A DNA stretch of 64,000 nt from Desulfitobacterium metallireducens DSM 15288 (GCF_000231405.2 NZ_CP007032.1:1178001-1242000); one strand, 5' to 3'. Counted from the first letter of the stretch, positions 25,692 to 34,939 are shown. Made by a program: numbers and translations. The notes: generated by a model not told the origin, from the sequence alone.

Positions 25692-26258
25692 GTGGGAGAT
25701 GTTAATCTCTTATATGATCGTTTCAAAAGTAAGATGGAGTCTGTGTCAGGCGAGTGTTATCGTGCGAATACGGTAGCAGAGGCTCAAAAATTGATGGGTA
25801 AGCTCCTCCAGGAAAAAGGGATCAAGAGCATAGCTATGGTGGATTCACCTTTAGCGAGGAGCTGTGATTTAGCTCATTTTCTCCCTGAAAGTGGACTTAC
25901 CCTACATATGGATCATTATCAAGAAGTAACTCCCACAGTAGATGCCGGAATAACAGAAATGAAATGGGCGATTGCTGAACTCGGAACTTTAGTCCAATAT
26001 GCGGTAGATGTGAATGAACGTCTGTGTTCTGCATTTACTCCTATTCATTTTGCACTTGTGCGGACATCTGCTTTGATTCCAACCTTGCCAGAAGCCTTGA
26101 GCGTAATCCACACGGAACCACAGATTCCTGGATTCATAGGGTTTATTACAGGTCCAAGCCGAACTTCCGATATTGAGCGAGTATTAACCATCGGAGTACA
26201 TGGACCTGGGGAGCTCATCGCTATCTTTGTGGATGATTCGGTCGAGGAGGGAAAATAA
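25692..26258 (+). CDS. lutC: LutC-like lactate utilisation protein (LUD domain)
   Basis: LutC is one of three proteins needed for oxidation of lactate by the LutABC complex. The 188 residues show the LUD pattern: an N-terminal helical part (LLYDRFKSKMESV), then ADV-type strands around GIKSIAMVDSP, the ITEMKWAIAELGTLV motif with its invariant Ala-Glu-Gly/Leu-Thr region, and GFITGPSRTSDIERVLTIGVHGPGEL at the C-terminus, the best family signature. The GTG at 25692 lies about 9 bases from AAGGAG; the TTG at 25683 is too close. It precedes the lutB-lutA fusion by one base. Confidence 0.9.
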   Translation: MGDVNLLYDRFKSKMESVSGECYRANTVAEAQKLMGKLLQEKGIKSIAMVDSPLARSCDLAHFLPESGLTLHMDHYQEVTPTVDAGITEMKWAIAELGTLVQYAVDVNERLCSAFTPIHFALVRTSALIPTLPEALSVIHTEPQIPGFIGFITGPSRTSDIERVLTIGVHGPGELIAIFVDDSVEEGK

Positions 26259-26259
26259 A

Positions 26260-28407
26260 ATGGCAGATGCACAATTTAAACAAAGAATTGAAGATGCGCT
26301 AGAAAATAAAACACTTCGAGGTGCTTTAGGTCGTTTTGTTGATACGTATTCAGATGCACGGGCAAAAGCTTATGAAGGCTATGATGTTGATGCTCTTCGG
26401 GATAAAATTGCTGATGTTAAGTCTTATGCAGCTACACATCTCGATGAGATGATTGATAAGTTCGAAAAAGCAGCGACTGCGCGTGGCGCAAAAGTCTACC
26501 GTGCGAAAACGGGGGAAGATGCCAGACAGTATATTCTCGAACTGGCCAAAAAGCAAAATGTCCACAATATTGTTAAATCTAAATCGATGGCTTCAGAGGA
26601 AATTCACCTTAATCAAACCTTGATTGATGCAGGACTGGATGTGCAAGAAACTGACCTAGGGGAATGGATTATTCAGATGGCGGGCCAACGTCCATCTCAT
26701 ATGGTTATGCCAGCAATTCACTTGACTAAAGAAGAAGTTGCTGATGAATTCACCAAGAATTTACATTATCATAATGATCCGGAAATTTCAAAATTAGTAA
26801 AGACTGCACGTGCTGAAATGCGCAAGAAATTTATGGATGCGGATATGGGAATCTCAGGAGCTAATATTGCAGTGGCTGAAACAGGTACATTGATGATGGT
26901 TACCAATGAAGGTAATGCTCGTTTGACCTCTACCTGGCCTAAAACACATGTTTTTCTTGTAGGAATTGAAAAGTTTGTGAACAATTTTGAGGATGCAAGT
27001 GCAATTCTTCAGATGCTTCCCCGAAATGGGACATGTCAACAGATTACAAGTTATGTCACGATGATTACCGGTCAAACTCCTGCGTATTACCCTGACGGTA
27101 CCATAGATGGTAAGGAATTCCACATTGTCCTTATGGATAATGGACGTCGGAAAATGTATGAGGATGAAAAGTTTAAGAAGACGTTCCAATGTATCCGTTG
27201 CGCAGCGTGCTTGAATGTCTGCCCTGCATTCCAATTGGTTGGAGGACATGTCTATGGCCATATCTATACGGGAGGAATTGGGATCATTCTGACCAACTTC
27301 CTCAATTCAGAAGACGACACAGCTAATCCTCAAAATCTCTGTATTCAGTGTGGAAGATGTGATGAGGTTTGCGCTGGAAAGCTTAATATTTCGGAAATGA
27401 TCTTAGAAATTCGAAATAGAATTGGAGAGAAGAAGGGCTTGCCCTTCGTACAAAAATTTGCATTGGACGTGGTCTCTAACCGTCGTCTTTTTCATTCTCT
27501 CTTGAAGGTAGCTTCTAAAGCGCAATTGCCTTTTTCTAAGGGGCAGCCAATGATTCGTCATCTCCCCATGCTCCTCTCAGGTTTAACTCAAAATGGGAGT
27601 TTACCAACAATAGCTGATGTCCCTTTCCGCGATGTCATTAAGACGATGGATCAAGACGTTAAAGAGCAAAAGGGAACGGTTGCTTTCTTTGGAGGATGCC
27701 TTGTCGATTTTGCTTATCCTAAGATTGGTGAGGGTGTTGTCAGAGGATTAAATGAAAAAGGATACAAGGTGATTTTCCCTGAGGGACAATCCTGCTGCGG
27801 CGCTCCGGCCAGCTATATGGGTGACCGTCAAAATGCCCGTAAATCGGCTGTTATCAATATTGAGGCAATGAATGCAGAAAAAGTAGATTATGTCGTTTCG
27901 GCTTGCCCCACCTGCACCCATGCTTTGAAGGATAGCTTCCGAGAATTAGTTGCGGATGATCCTGCAATGTCGAAACGAGCAGAAGTACTTAGCCGGAAGA
28001 CCTTTGACTTCTCGAAACTTCTATATGACCTAGGAGGTTTGGCGCCAGGCGGGGATGGAGAAAATGTGAAAGTGACCTACCATGATTCCTGCCATTTAAA
28101 ACGTAAAATGGGTGTATATAAAGAGCAACGGGAAATCTTAACGAACATTAAAGGTGTAAATCTCGTTGAGATGAAAGATTCTGATCGTTGCTGTGGTTTT
28201 GGCGGATCATATTCCATTAAATTTCCAGAGATGGCAGGCCCTATTCTTGAGAAGAAATTGAATAATATTAAAGATACAGGGGCTGAAGTTGTCGCTGTGG
28301 ATTGCCCCGGATGCCTGATGCAGATTTATGGTGGATTAGATAAACTGAATTCGCCAGTGAAAGTTAAACACACAGCTGAGATCATTCTCGAAAAGTGGTC
28401 AAAATAA
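26260..28407 (+). CDS. LutB-LutA fusion: lactate oxidation iron-sulfur protein with two CCG domains
   Basis: The 715-residue protein combines two normally separate Lut subunits. Residues about 60-300 are the LutB LUD domain (KSKSMASEEIHLNQTL, ISGANIAVAETGTLMMV). Two ferredoxin-type motifs follow: CIRCAACLNVCP (about 311-322) and CIQCGRCDEVCAG (about 362-374). The C-terminal half carries two cysteine-rich CCG motifs, CCGAPAS (about 511) and CCGFGGS (about 644), typical of LutA/GlpC/HdrB-type electron-transfer modules. It likely oxidises lactate to pyruvate and passes electrons to menaquinone or another carrier. ATG 26260 has GGAGGG upstream. Confidence 0.92.
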   Translation: MADAQFKQRIEDALENKTLRGALGRFVDTYSDARAKAYEGYDVDALRDKIADVKSYAATHLDEMIDKFEKAATARGAKVYRAKTGEDARQYILELAKKQNVHNIVKSKSMASEEIHLNQTLIDAGLDVQETDLGEWIIQMAGQRPSHMVMPAIHLTKEEVADEFTKNLHYHNDPEISKLVKTARAEMRKKFMDADMGISGANIAVAETGTLMMVTNEGNARLTSTWPKTHVFLVGIEKFVNNFEDASAILQMLPRNGTCQQITSYVTMITGQTPAYYPDGTIDGKEFHIVLMDNGRRKMYEDEKFKKTFQCIRCAACLNVCPAFQLVGGHVYGHIYTGGIGIILTNFLNSEDDTANPQNLCIQCGRCDEVCAGKLNISEMILEIRNRIGEKKGLPFVQKFALDVVSNRRLFHSLLKVASKAQLPFSKGQPMIRHLPMLLSGLTQNGSLPTIADVPFRDVIKTMDQDVKEQKGTVAFFGGCLVDFAYPKIGEGVVRGLNEKGYKVIFPEGQSCCGAPASYMGDRQNARKSAVINIEAMNAEKVDYVVSACPTCTHALKDSFRELVADDPAMSKRAEVLSRKTFDFSKLLYDLGGLAPGGDGENVKVTYHDSCHLKRKMGVYKEQREILTNIKGVNLVEMKDSDRCCGFGGSYSIKFPEMAGPILEKKLNNIKDTGAEVVAVDCPGCLMQIYGGLDKLNSPVKVKHTAEIILEKWSK

Positions 28408-28425
28408 GTTAGATAAGAGTTTCTC

Positions 28426-28478
28426 AGACAAAACTGCCTGCTTATTTTAGCAAGCAGTTTTGTCTTTCTGTTTTCTTT
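28426..28478 (+). terminator. Intrinsic terminator of the lut operon
   Basis: AGACAAAACTGC (28426-28437) pairs with GCAGTTTTGTCT (28454-28465), with further pairing inside the loop, followed by a T-rich tract. Confidence 0.85.
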
Positions 28479-28577
28479 CATTCAAAATGGGGAAACTAGG
28501 GAAAGTTAAGGATTCAGCAGGAATTTTGAAAATTAGGGAGAAATACTAAAGTATAACTACAAGGATTAGGTGGAACG

Positions 28578-29273
28578 ATGATAAAAGCAATCCTTTTTGA
28601 CTTAGATGGAACCCTGACGTTAATGGATCAAGAGGAATTCATGCGCAACTATATTGGACTTTTGGCCCCTCGATTCAGCCATCTCATTTCTCCAGAGAAG
28701 TTTGGGAAAAACGTGATGCGTTCAACCGAAACCATAATTAAAGAACCAAAAGAAGGAAAAACGAATCTTCAAAACTTTTTTGAGGATTTTACGAAAGTAA
28801 CAGGTCTCACCTATACTACGCTGTGGCCTATTTTTGAAGAGTTTTATAAAACAGACTTTCCAGCTCTGAGCTGCTTAGTCAAGGTGAATTCAGAGGGTAA
28901 GCGTGCCGTTGAAAGCGCTATCCAACAAGGGTATACTGTAGCGATTGCTTCAAATCCTGTTATGCCAACGCTCGCTATTGAAGAGCGTATTCGATGGGCA
29001 GGATTGTCTCCAGAACAATTTTCGCTCATTCCCTCTATGGAAAATTTCCATTTTTGTAAACCACAGTTGGGATTTTATGAAGAAATTGCCCACTGTCTAG
29101 GATTATCCCCTAAGGAATGCATGATGGTTGGAAATCATCCAATCGAAGATTTAGTCGCGCGAAATACTGGAATGAAAACCTTCCTCGTTGGAACACCCTC
29201 GGAAGACGTTCAAACGGATTATTACGGAGATTTATTGGAGCTGAATAAGCTTATACTTCGTGGAAATATCTAA
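28578..29273 (+). CDS. HAD-superfamily phosphatase
   Basis: The four HAD motifs are visible: DLDGTLT with the aspartate nucleophile at the N-terminus, the motif II serine in IASNPV, the motif III lysine in FCKPQLGFY, and VGNHPIEDL near the C-terminus. A helical cap domain lies between motifs I and II. The 231-residue protein resembles phosphoglycolate phosphatase-like enzymes, but substrate cannot be told from sequence. ATG 28578 lies about 8 bases from TAGGTGG. A small membrane protein gene follows after 18 bases. Confidence 0.88.
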   Translation: MIKAILFDLDGTLTLMDQEEFMRNYIGLLAPRFSHLISPEKFGKNVMRSTETIIKEPKEGKTNLQNFFEDFTKVTGLTYTTLWPIFEEFYKTDFPALSCLVKVNSEGKRAVESAIQQGYTVAIASNPVMPTLAIEERIRWAGLSPEQFSLIPSMENFHFCKPQLGFYEEIAHCLGLSPKECMMVGNHPIEDLVARNTGMKTFLVGTPSEDVQTDYYGDLLELNKLILRGNI

Positions 29274-29291
29274 TCTCAAGGAGACTTTTAA

Positions 29292-29735
29292 ATGGGCGTG
29301 ATTATCCAGCCTTTCTATGTGCAAAAAGTAAAGCATGATGGTGCGCCTGCGATCTCACCCCGAATGGAACGTTTATTTACTGAGTTTCTTGTTCGATATA
29401 GAGAATGGCAATTTTATCAAAAACGCGAATTTGCTTGGTTATTGACAACATTGATTTTAGGGTCAACAAGCTTAGGAACGTGGATGTATCTTCCTTATGC
29501 ATGGAAATTAAATTTCACGCTTTTTTTGTTTTTTATTGGGGTTCTTCGTCGCTATCTTAACGTTAGACAGCGGGTTAATCATCTTTATATTAACGTTCAT
29601 ATTCTCCATCATCATCTTTTGGGAAAATTAGACGTCGGTTTTTGTATTCATCAAGGTGACTGTCACTGTGTTATGCAATTTAAAAAATATGTTTGGGAAC
29701 ACTATAGAATATCTCTCTATGGGGACGGGCTGTAG
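29292..29735 (+). CDS. Small membrane protein, 147 aa, unknown
   Basis: Two adjacent hydrophobic segments (FAWLLTTLILGSTSLGTWMYL and LNFTLFLFFIGVLRRYL) form a membrane hairpin in mid-protein, with a soluble N-terminus and a C-terminal region rich in His and Cys (HILHHHLLGKLDVGFCIHQGDCHC), which might bind a metal. No family was recognised. AAGGAGAC precedes the ATG. It lies between the HAD phosphatase and RidA genes with short gaps, probably in one transcript. Confidence 0.6.
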   Translation: MGVIIQPFYVQKVKHDGAPAISPRMERLFTEFLVRYREWQFYQKREFAWLLTTLILGSTSLGTWMYLPYAWKLNFTLFLFFIGVLRRYLNVRQRVNHLYINVHILHHHLLGKLDVGFCIHQGDCHCVMQFKKYVWEHYRISLYGDGL

Positions 29736-29774
29736 GTTTTCTAGATAAAAATTGGATTAGAGAGGTTGATTCAA

Positions 29775-30155
29775 ATGAAACAAACCGTTATTTCGACAAC
29801 GAAGGCTCCAGCGGCAATTGGACCTTACTCTCAAGGAATCGAAGTTGGAAATTGGGTATTTACTTCGGGTCAGATTCCGTTAACACCCGAGGGAAATTTA
29901 GCAGGTCCAAGTATAGAAGAGCAAGTTCGCCAGGTTTTGCAAAATGCGGAACAAATATTACTGGCAGCGGGGACTTCCCTGGATAATGTCGTTAAAACGA
30001 CTGTTTTTCTTGCTGATATGAATGATTTTCAAATTATGAACAGTATTTATGCAGAGTTTTTCACTGCAGAACCCCCCGCTCGTTCTGCGGTGCAAGTCAC
30101 ACGTCTCCCCAAGGACGTGAAAGTTGAAGTTGAAATGATTGCCTTTAAAAACTAA
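29775..30155 (+). CDS. ridA: RidA family enamine/imine deaminase
   Basis: RidA hydrolyses reactive enamine/imine intermediates made by PLP enzymes such as threonine dehydratase. The sequence shows family features in order: [26 protein letters not shown] at the N-terminus, [16 protein letters not shown], the [11 protein letters not shown] strand, and the C-terminal [24 protein letters not shown] with the substrate-binding arginine. About 126 residues, the normal length. The ATG at 29775 has AGAGAGG upstream and is better placed than the TTG at 29766. Confidence 0.96.
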   Translation: MKQTVISTTKAPAAIGPYSQGIEVGNWVFTSGQIPLTPEGNLAGPSIEEQVRQVLQNAEQILLAAGTSLDNVVKTTVFLADMNDFQIMNSIYAEFFTAEPPARSAVQVTRLPKDVKVEVEMIAFKN

Positions 30156-30199
30156 TATTTAAGGGCATTTTAATGAAAATAAAAAAGGAGGCCGTGTAC

Positions 30200-30364
30200 A
30201 TGAAAAAATATGTTTGCTCAGTCTGTGGTTATGTATATGATCCTGAAATTGGTGATCCAGACTCAGGAGTTGCTCCAGGCACAGCTTTTGAAAATATTCC
30301 GGATGATTGGGCTTGCCCGGAATGCGGAGTAGGTAAAGATTCTTTTGAGGTTTCTGAAGAGTAG
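30200..30364 (+). CDS. Rubredoxin
   Basis: This 54-residue protein has the two CxxCG iron-binding motifs ([10 protein letters not shown] near the N-terminus, [11 protein letters not shown] near the C-terminus) and the DWACP segment of a classical one-iron rubredoxin. Rubredoxins carry single electrons in the cytoplasm of anaerobes, often to oxygen- or peroxide-reducing enzymes. The ATG at 30200 has AGGAGG upstream; a further upstream ATG at 30173 only adds basic residues. It follows ridA by 44 bases. Confidence 0.98.
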   Translation: MKKYVCSVCGYVYDPEIGDPDSGVAPGTAFENIPDDWACPECGVGKDSFEVSEE

Positions 30365-30386
30365 AAAATGAATTTGACAACATAAA

Positions 30387-30434
30387 GAGAAGGGGCCGTT
30401 ACACTTTGTGAACTAAGTGCAACGGCCCCTTCTC
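30387..30434. repeat. Dispersed terminator-like inverted repeat, copy B
   Basis: Fourteen-base arms (30387-30400 and 30421-30434) pair perfectly and an inner ACACTT/AAGTG extends them. It lies between convergent genes and can act as a terminator on both strands. Confidence 0.8.
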
Positions 30435-30463
30435 ACTATTAAGATCTGTTTTGAAAAGGTCTG

Positions 30464-32767
30464 TTATAGGCCAAGGATAGCCGCTTCATCACGATCTAAT
30501 TTCTCCATACACGTTTTCAACCTTTGGTTCAGTCTAGGTTCGGTGACTGCATCCCTCATTTGGCGTAAGAGGTCGATTGTCCGGCGAAATACGGAGATAA
30601 TATCGCCTTCATCGAGATTGCAAAGCTGTTGAATCTCAATGAAGGAAAGCCCCTTGCTCCAAGAGTAGGTAATGATGGAAACACGAGGATCATAGCGCAC
30701 AGTATCAACGCCACAGACCGATTGTATATAGTGCTCTAATTCCTGAATAGGGGTCCAGTCGAGAATAGGTAACTTCTGGAAAAAGTCATTTTTCCTCGAT
30801 TCGAAGTCAATTGCGGATAACAAAGCATTGAGCTGGTTATCATCAAGAGTATCAAAGATATCGGAATAAATAAGTTCTGTAACCAGAAGTTCTTGAACAT
30901 AGATATGTCGTGCACATTCTCCACGTGGGAGAAGCTCTTCTCCGCGAATATATCCCATTTGACGGAGATGGTTTAACTTAAACTGAAACTCAGAAAGGAA
31001 AGAGTGCTGATCAGGGAGGGATGACAGTTCCTTCTTAATTTCAGCTTCTCGTTGTTGAAGTTTTGTTAGGTTCTTGGTTTCTTGTTCACAGATGGAGAGC
31101 TTGGAAGTGGGACAATTTGGAGGTTTTACCTTAAGGAGTTTTTGCCATGTCCTAATCTTCCGTGCCATTTCTCGACCGTAAGCACGATTTTGACGACGGG
31201 GTCCAAGAGCTTGATAAGAGCGATTCAAACGTTCAAGTTCCTTCTTCTTAGGGTAATATTTCAGACAACAGGAGAACGTTCCAGCATGCTCACAGACGAT
31301 TTTCTGAATATCTGTCAGTTGTTGTTTGATTTGCTCAAGTTCCGAAGTGAGATCATCGTTGGCCTGAACATAACTAAAAGCGGCAAAACTTTTGTGAAAA
31401 TATAATCCGATTTGTTCTGGAGTTAATGTGGCTTGGAGATTTAAGACGGTATTGTAAGAGAGCTTAAACTGACTGGTCAAAGGTTCTAAACGTTTGATGT
31501 TGAATCGTGGCGGCGGACTTTTCTCCATATAGTTTAAATCGACCAAAGCAAAAGAATAGCCTCGCTCATCGATTCCACGGCGGCCAGCCCTTCCAGACAT
31601 TTGAAAAAATTCGTGATTTGCCAATGCTCGGAAGTTGCGTCCATCAAATTTATTAAGAGAGTCAAAACAAACGGCTTTAACGGGATAATTAATGCCGACA
31701 CTAAAGGTTTCTGTACAGTAAAGAACATGGATGAGGCGTTTTAAAAATAGCTCCTCAACAATTGCTTTTTGGGCAGGCAGAAGACCCGCATGATGAAAGG
31801 CAATTCCTTTACTGCATAAGCGTTTAAGTTGTCGGGTTGAGGCTGACCACTCTTCTTCAGGTCCAAATTGATGAAGAAATGAGGCTTCAACTTGAGCGCT
31901 CTCACTCGGTTTAAGATAATTAGCAATAGCGGCAAGCTCTCTTGCTTTGTCCGCACATTGTTTACGGCTAAATACAAAATAAAGGGTTGGCAGATATTTA
32001 CGGTGAATCGTTCGGATTAAGTCCAAATGAGTGGTGGGCGAAAAAGGTGAACTTGCGGGATTCTTGCGTTCTTTCATCTTTTGACGGTAATAGCGCCATA
32101 ATTGTTCATAAGTTACAAGCCCCGTATCCTTCGTATAGAAAAAGTAATCTAAAGGGACGATGCGATGTTGCTCTTCAATGAGCGAGACCTTTTCTTCTCG
32201 GATGGATTCAATCCACTGCACCAGTTGTTTGGCATTCGCAATTGTAGCACTCAGTCCGAGAATTTTCATATGTGCAGGGGCTAAGATAATCGATTCTTCC
32301 CAAACAGTTCCCCGCTCCTCATCATTAAGCCAATGAATTTCATCAAAGATAATATGAGTGACACGTTGCAGAGCAGGATCTTCAGTGATGACTTGATTAC
32401 GAAAGATTTCTGTTGTCATAATAAGTAAAGGGGCATCAGGATTCATCACGACGTCACCGGTCATAATACCCACTTTTTCAGGCCCGAATAACTCTTTATA
32501 GTCCTTGAATTTTTGATTACTCAAGGCCTTAATTGGCGCAGTATAAATGACTTGTTGTTTCGCTTCGATGGCCTTATCGACGAGATAATCGGCAACCAAC
32601 GTTTTTCCGGTTCCGGTTGGGGCAGCAACGATAACTGAGCGCCCTTCATCAATAGCGTCTAAAGCTTCAGCTTGAAAGCGATCTAAAGTTAAACCCCGGT
32701 AATTCCGATCTGACATAGGATCACTCATTTCTGTAGTTTTGAAATTGTGATTGTCTAATTTTAGCAA
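30464..32767 (-). CDS. Ski2/Mtr4-like DExH-box RNA helicase
   Basis: The 767 residues include Walker A (APTGTGKT, about 49-56), the DEIH box (FDEIHWL), motif III SATIANA, the second RecA domain with FHHAGLLPAQK and the MSGRAGRRGID motif, then a long C-terminal region with a coiled-coil part and winged-helix/ratchet-like segments (KGLSFIEIQQLCNLDEGDIISVFRRTIDLLRQM) that matches the DSHCT type. Ski2-like helicases unwind structured RNA for decay or processing; bacterial members are less studied. The TTG start at 32767 is uncertain; in-frame ATGs at 32728 and 32716 are alternatives and none has a strong ribosome site. Confidence 0.9.
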   Translation of the reverse strand: MLKLDNHNFKTTEMSDPMSDRNYRGLTLDRFQAEALDAIDEGRSVIVAAPTGTGKTLVADYLVDKAIEAKQQVIYTAPIKALSNQKFKDYKELFGPEKVGIMTGDVVMNPDAPLLIMTTEIFRNQVITEDPALQRVTHIIFDEIHWLNDEERGTVWEESIILAPAHMKILGLSATIANAKQLVQWIESIREEKVSLIEEQHRIVPLDYFFYTKDTGLVTYEQLWRYYRQKMKERKNPASSPFSPTTHLDLIRTIHRKYLPTLYFVFSRKQCADKARELAAIANYLKPSESAQVEASFLHQFGPEEEWSASTRQLKRLCSKGIAFHHAGLLPAQKAIVEELFLKRLIHVLYCTETFSVGINYPVKAVCFDSLNKFDGRNFRALANHEFFQMSGRAGRRGIDERGYSFALVDLNYMEKSPPPRFNIKRLEPLTSQFKLSYNTVLNLQATLTPEQIGLYFHKSFAAFSYVQANDDLTSELEQIKQQLTDIQKIVCEHAGTFSCCLKYYPKKKELERLNRSYQALGPRRQNRAYGREMARKIRTWQKLLKVKPPNCPTSKLSICEQETKNLTKLQQREAEIKKELSSLPDQHSFLSEFQFKLNHLRQMGYIRGEELLPRGECARHIYVQELLVTELIYSDIFDTLDDNQLNALLSAIDFESRKNDFFQKLPILDWTPIQELEHYIQSVCGVDTVRYDPRVSIITYSWSKGLSFIEIQQLCNLDEGDIISVFRRTIDLLRQMRDAVTEPRLNQRLKTCMEKLDRDEAAILGL

Positions 32768-32857
32768 ACTCCAATGGAAGACGCAAATGAGTGGTCTGAA
32801 CTTTCGTTTTTAACCATATGATTTAATCAAGTAATATGCCCTAAAGGGGGAATTCGG

Positions 32858-33739
32858 GTGTGCTCCTTGCGCCTTGAGGTCGAACAAGCTATTGGACTTA
32901 AGTTTCAAATAATAAACGGGGAAGCGATGATTCGATTTGAAGAATCTATGGAAATTCCCCGCAGTGCAGATCTTTTAATGAAAGGGATGTATCAGAATCC
33001 GGATGAAGTTAAGCATGGGTTTCAAACTTTACAACAGGAGACGGCCAATCTACTAGAGATTCTTTTACCGCGGCGATCACGTTTTAGAGAATGGGTTGAG
33101 CAACTCCCTGATCACCCACGAGAAGCAGAAAATTTTCTCAAGGATACCTCTGAACAGTTGAAACGGCAAGACCAACGAATGTTACAAGTCGAAAAGGAAC
33201 TACTCATAAAACTAGAAGATAGTGGTATGCAGGACCTGTTTCCCATTCCTGTGGGGGCATTTGCACTGATAGATACAAGTGAGCCTGCGGTTAAGCTTTA
33301 CCTTCGTCCCTTAGGGCGTTTAGCAGAAATTCTCCAACTCAATCCAGAGCAACTTCGATATGTTGTTCGTCTCCACTATTTGGTTCTGTTACTTTTGATT
33401 GAGGGACTCGATCTGGATGGCCAAGTCTGCAAACGTAAAAATGATGAAAAAGTCCTTGTAAAATTGGCTTGCTTTTTTACGCTTAGACAGATTCAAGGTC
33501 AATCAGAGGCTGCTCATTGCTATAGTGAATGGGTAAAGTCTTGGGGAGGTATTGGCCTCGTGGAAGCTTTCCCTCAGCAGGACAGTATTGAAAAAATACG
33601 CGCCGCCATGATTTTTTGGCGGCGTCGAACAAGCTTAACGTGGGATGAAGCCTGGGAAAAAGTTAAGTCACTGGATTCCGAAGGATTCGCGGATTGTCGA
33701 TTCTCTGAAGGGTTGCGTGAGCATAAATTCTACAACTAA
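32858..33739 (+). CDS. Hypothetical protein, 293 aa, unknown
   Basis: No family was recognised. The protein is soluble and mostly helical, with many charged residues (LLPRRSRFREWVEQLPDHPREAENFLKD, then LKRQDQRMLQVEKELLIKLED), a hydrophobic central helix (YVVRLHYLVLLLLIEGLDL), and a C-terminal IFWRRRTSLTWDEAWEKV segment. The GTG at 32858 is preceded by AAGGGGG. It is divergent from the Ski2-like helicase with about 90 bases between starts, so both may share a control region. It converges on the Crp/Fnr gene with 4 bases between stops. Confidence 0.6.
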   Translation: MCSLRLEVEQAIGLKFQIINGEAMIRFEESMEIPRSADLLMKGMYQNPDEVKHGFQTLQQETANLLEILLPRRSRFREWVEQLPDHPREAENFLKDTSEQLKRQDQRMLQVEKELLIKLEDSGMQDLFPIPVGAFALIDTSEPAVKLYLRPLGRLAEILQLNPEQLRYVVRLHYLVLLLLIEGLDLDGQVCKRKNDEKVLVKLACFFTLRQIQGQSEAAHCYSEWVKSWGGIGLVEAFPQQDSIEKIRAAMIFWRRRTSLTWDEAWEKVKSLDSEGFADCRFSEGLREHKFYN

Positions 33740-33743
33740 TAAT

Positions 33744-34418
33744 TTATGGCCAGTCTGCGAGTTCTTGTGGCCTCAGAATTTCCAGACGCCCCTCTTTAAT
33801 TTGCAGAATATCGAGCCTCTTCCAATTATTGATGGACCGATTAACCAGTTCCCGAGAGGTACCTATCATACTTGCCAAATCTTTATGTGTAAGTGTTCCG
33901 TCAACATAAATATGTTCTCCTGGATTTGGAGCAGGTCGTGCTAAGCGAAGAAGAAGTGCGGCAAGCATCCCTGCAGTTGAGCGACTGGTTAAAATTCGAA
34001 TAAACTCTTGATTGAGGCGAAGCCTTTTACTTAACGTGCGAACAAGGGAAATCCCAAGTTGGGGATGCTTAACTAATAGGTCAGGGATCCCTTGATTCGA
34101 AAGAACAAGGACCTGACTTTCTTGAATTGCTTCAGCTGTCACGGGGTAAGGACCGGATTCTATCAATAAGATTTCGGCTAAACTATCATAGGGTCCACAC
34201 CAGTCGAGAATTTGTTCAGTACCATCAGGTAAGGTTTTACTAAGCTTGATTTGCCCTGATACCACAAAATAAACGTGAGAACCGATTTCACCTTCCGCAA
34301 AAAGTATTTGACCTTTGCGATAACGTCTTACTTTAAATTGAGAATGCAGGGAGTTGAGGTCATCCTCGGTTAGAGTAGAAAAAAGAGAAAATTGCTTTAA
34401 ACCTTGAGGGTCAAACAC
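33744..34418 (-). CDS. Crp/Fnr-family transcriptional regulator
   Basis: An N-terminal cyclic-nucleotide-binding-type beta roll (FSLFSTLTEDDLNSLHSQF, then GQILFAEGEIGSHVYFVVSGQIKLSKTLPDG) is followed by a dimer helix (LGISLVRTLSKRLRLNQEFIRIL) and a winged helix-turn-helix (LTHKDLASMIGTSRELVNRSINNWKR). No N-terminal cysteine cluster of the Fnr type is present. Relatives in this lineage (CprK and others) sense aromatic halides or redox state, but the effector here cannot be told. The GTG at 34418 is preferred: GTGAGG lies 8 bases upstream; the frame extends to 34472 without a ribosome site. Confidence 0.9.
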   Translation of the reverse strand: MFDPQGLKQFSLFSTLTEDDLNSLHSQFKVRRYRKGQILFAEGEIGSHVYFVVSGQIKLSKTLPDGTEQILDWCGPYDSLAEILLIESGPYPVTAEAIQESQVLVLSNQGIPDLLVKHPQLGISLVRTLSKRLRLNQEFIRILTSRSTAGMLAALLLRLARPAPNPGEHIYVDGTLTHKDLASMIGTSRELVNRSINNWKRLDILQIKEGRLEILRPQELADWP

Positions 34419-34669
34419 TTTGAAAAACCTCACTTTATATGGGGAAGATATCGATGATACAAAAAGAATCAAGATAACATATATTAAATATGGAAGATCA
34501 AAGATTTTATTGCGAAAATTTAAAGTTAGGGTGATCCGTTGTGCAAAACCTTGAAATCGAACTCATCTCAATCACTTCAGCGATTACCTCTTCGTTTCGG
34601 GTACTTTGCCTCGTGATAATCACTTTGCTAACCATGCTTATCGCTTTAAATGCAGATTAGGGTTGCGAC

Positions 34670-34939
34670 TTAGGAATGTGAAGGGGTAATCTCTACTTGT
34701 TTGGCTGCCCTGGCCACAGCTGCAATAACCTTAGCTTGGTCAGGGCGTGATTGACTTTCCCATTGGGTTAGAATTTCTCCTTTTAAGGACACATAGTATT
34801 TGGCTGGAAGTTGATTTAATGTGAGTGCTAGAATATCGGCAAGGCAACGTTCACATGTACAGGGCAGGGAAACTTTGGTCATATATTCTTTAAGAGCTTG
34901 TTGGGCAACCGATTCCATGTGATTTTTTAATTCATACAT
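34670..34939 (-). CDS. ComFB-family protein
   Basis: The 89 residues match the late competence protein ComFB family: an N-terminal helical part (LKNHMESVAQQALKEYM), then the CTCERCLADILALTLNQLPAKYYVS signature with its CxCxxC cysteines and the ALxLNxLPxxY motif. Family members are found in many Firmicutes, cyanobacteria and others; ComFB-like proteins have recently been linked to cyclic dinucleotide binding. The start is supported by GGAGG on the minus strand at the right distance. It sits alone between a Crp/Fnr regulator and a selenoprotein gene. Confidence 0.85.
   Translation of the reverse strand: MYELKNHMESVAQQALKEYMTKVSLPCTCERCLADILALTLNQLPAKYYVSLKGEILTQWESQSRPDQAKVIAAVARAAKQVEITPSHS

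Noticed and set aside
33645-33944. Plus-strand frame of 99 codons across the end of the unknown gene and into the Crp/Fnr gene
   Set aside because: It overlaps two better frames on both strands and has no ribosome site.
34542-34660. Possible small membrane peptide after an AGGGTGAT-type ribosome site
   Set aside because: Read strictly, the GTG frame stops after about 24 codons; the hydrophobic stretch is in another frame without a start. Not supportable without re-sequencing this spot.
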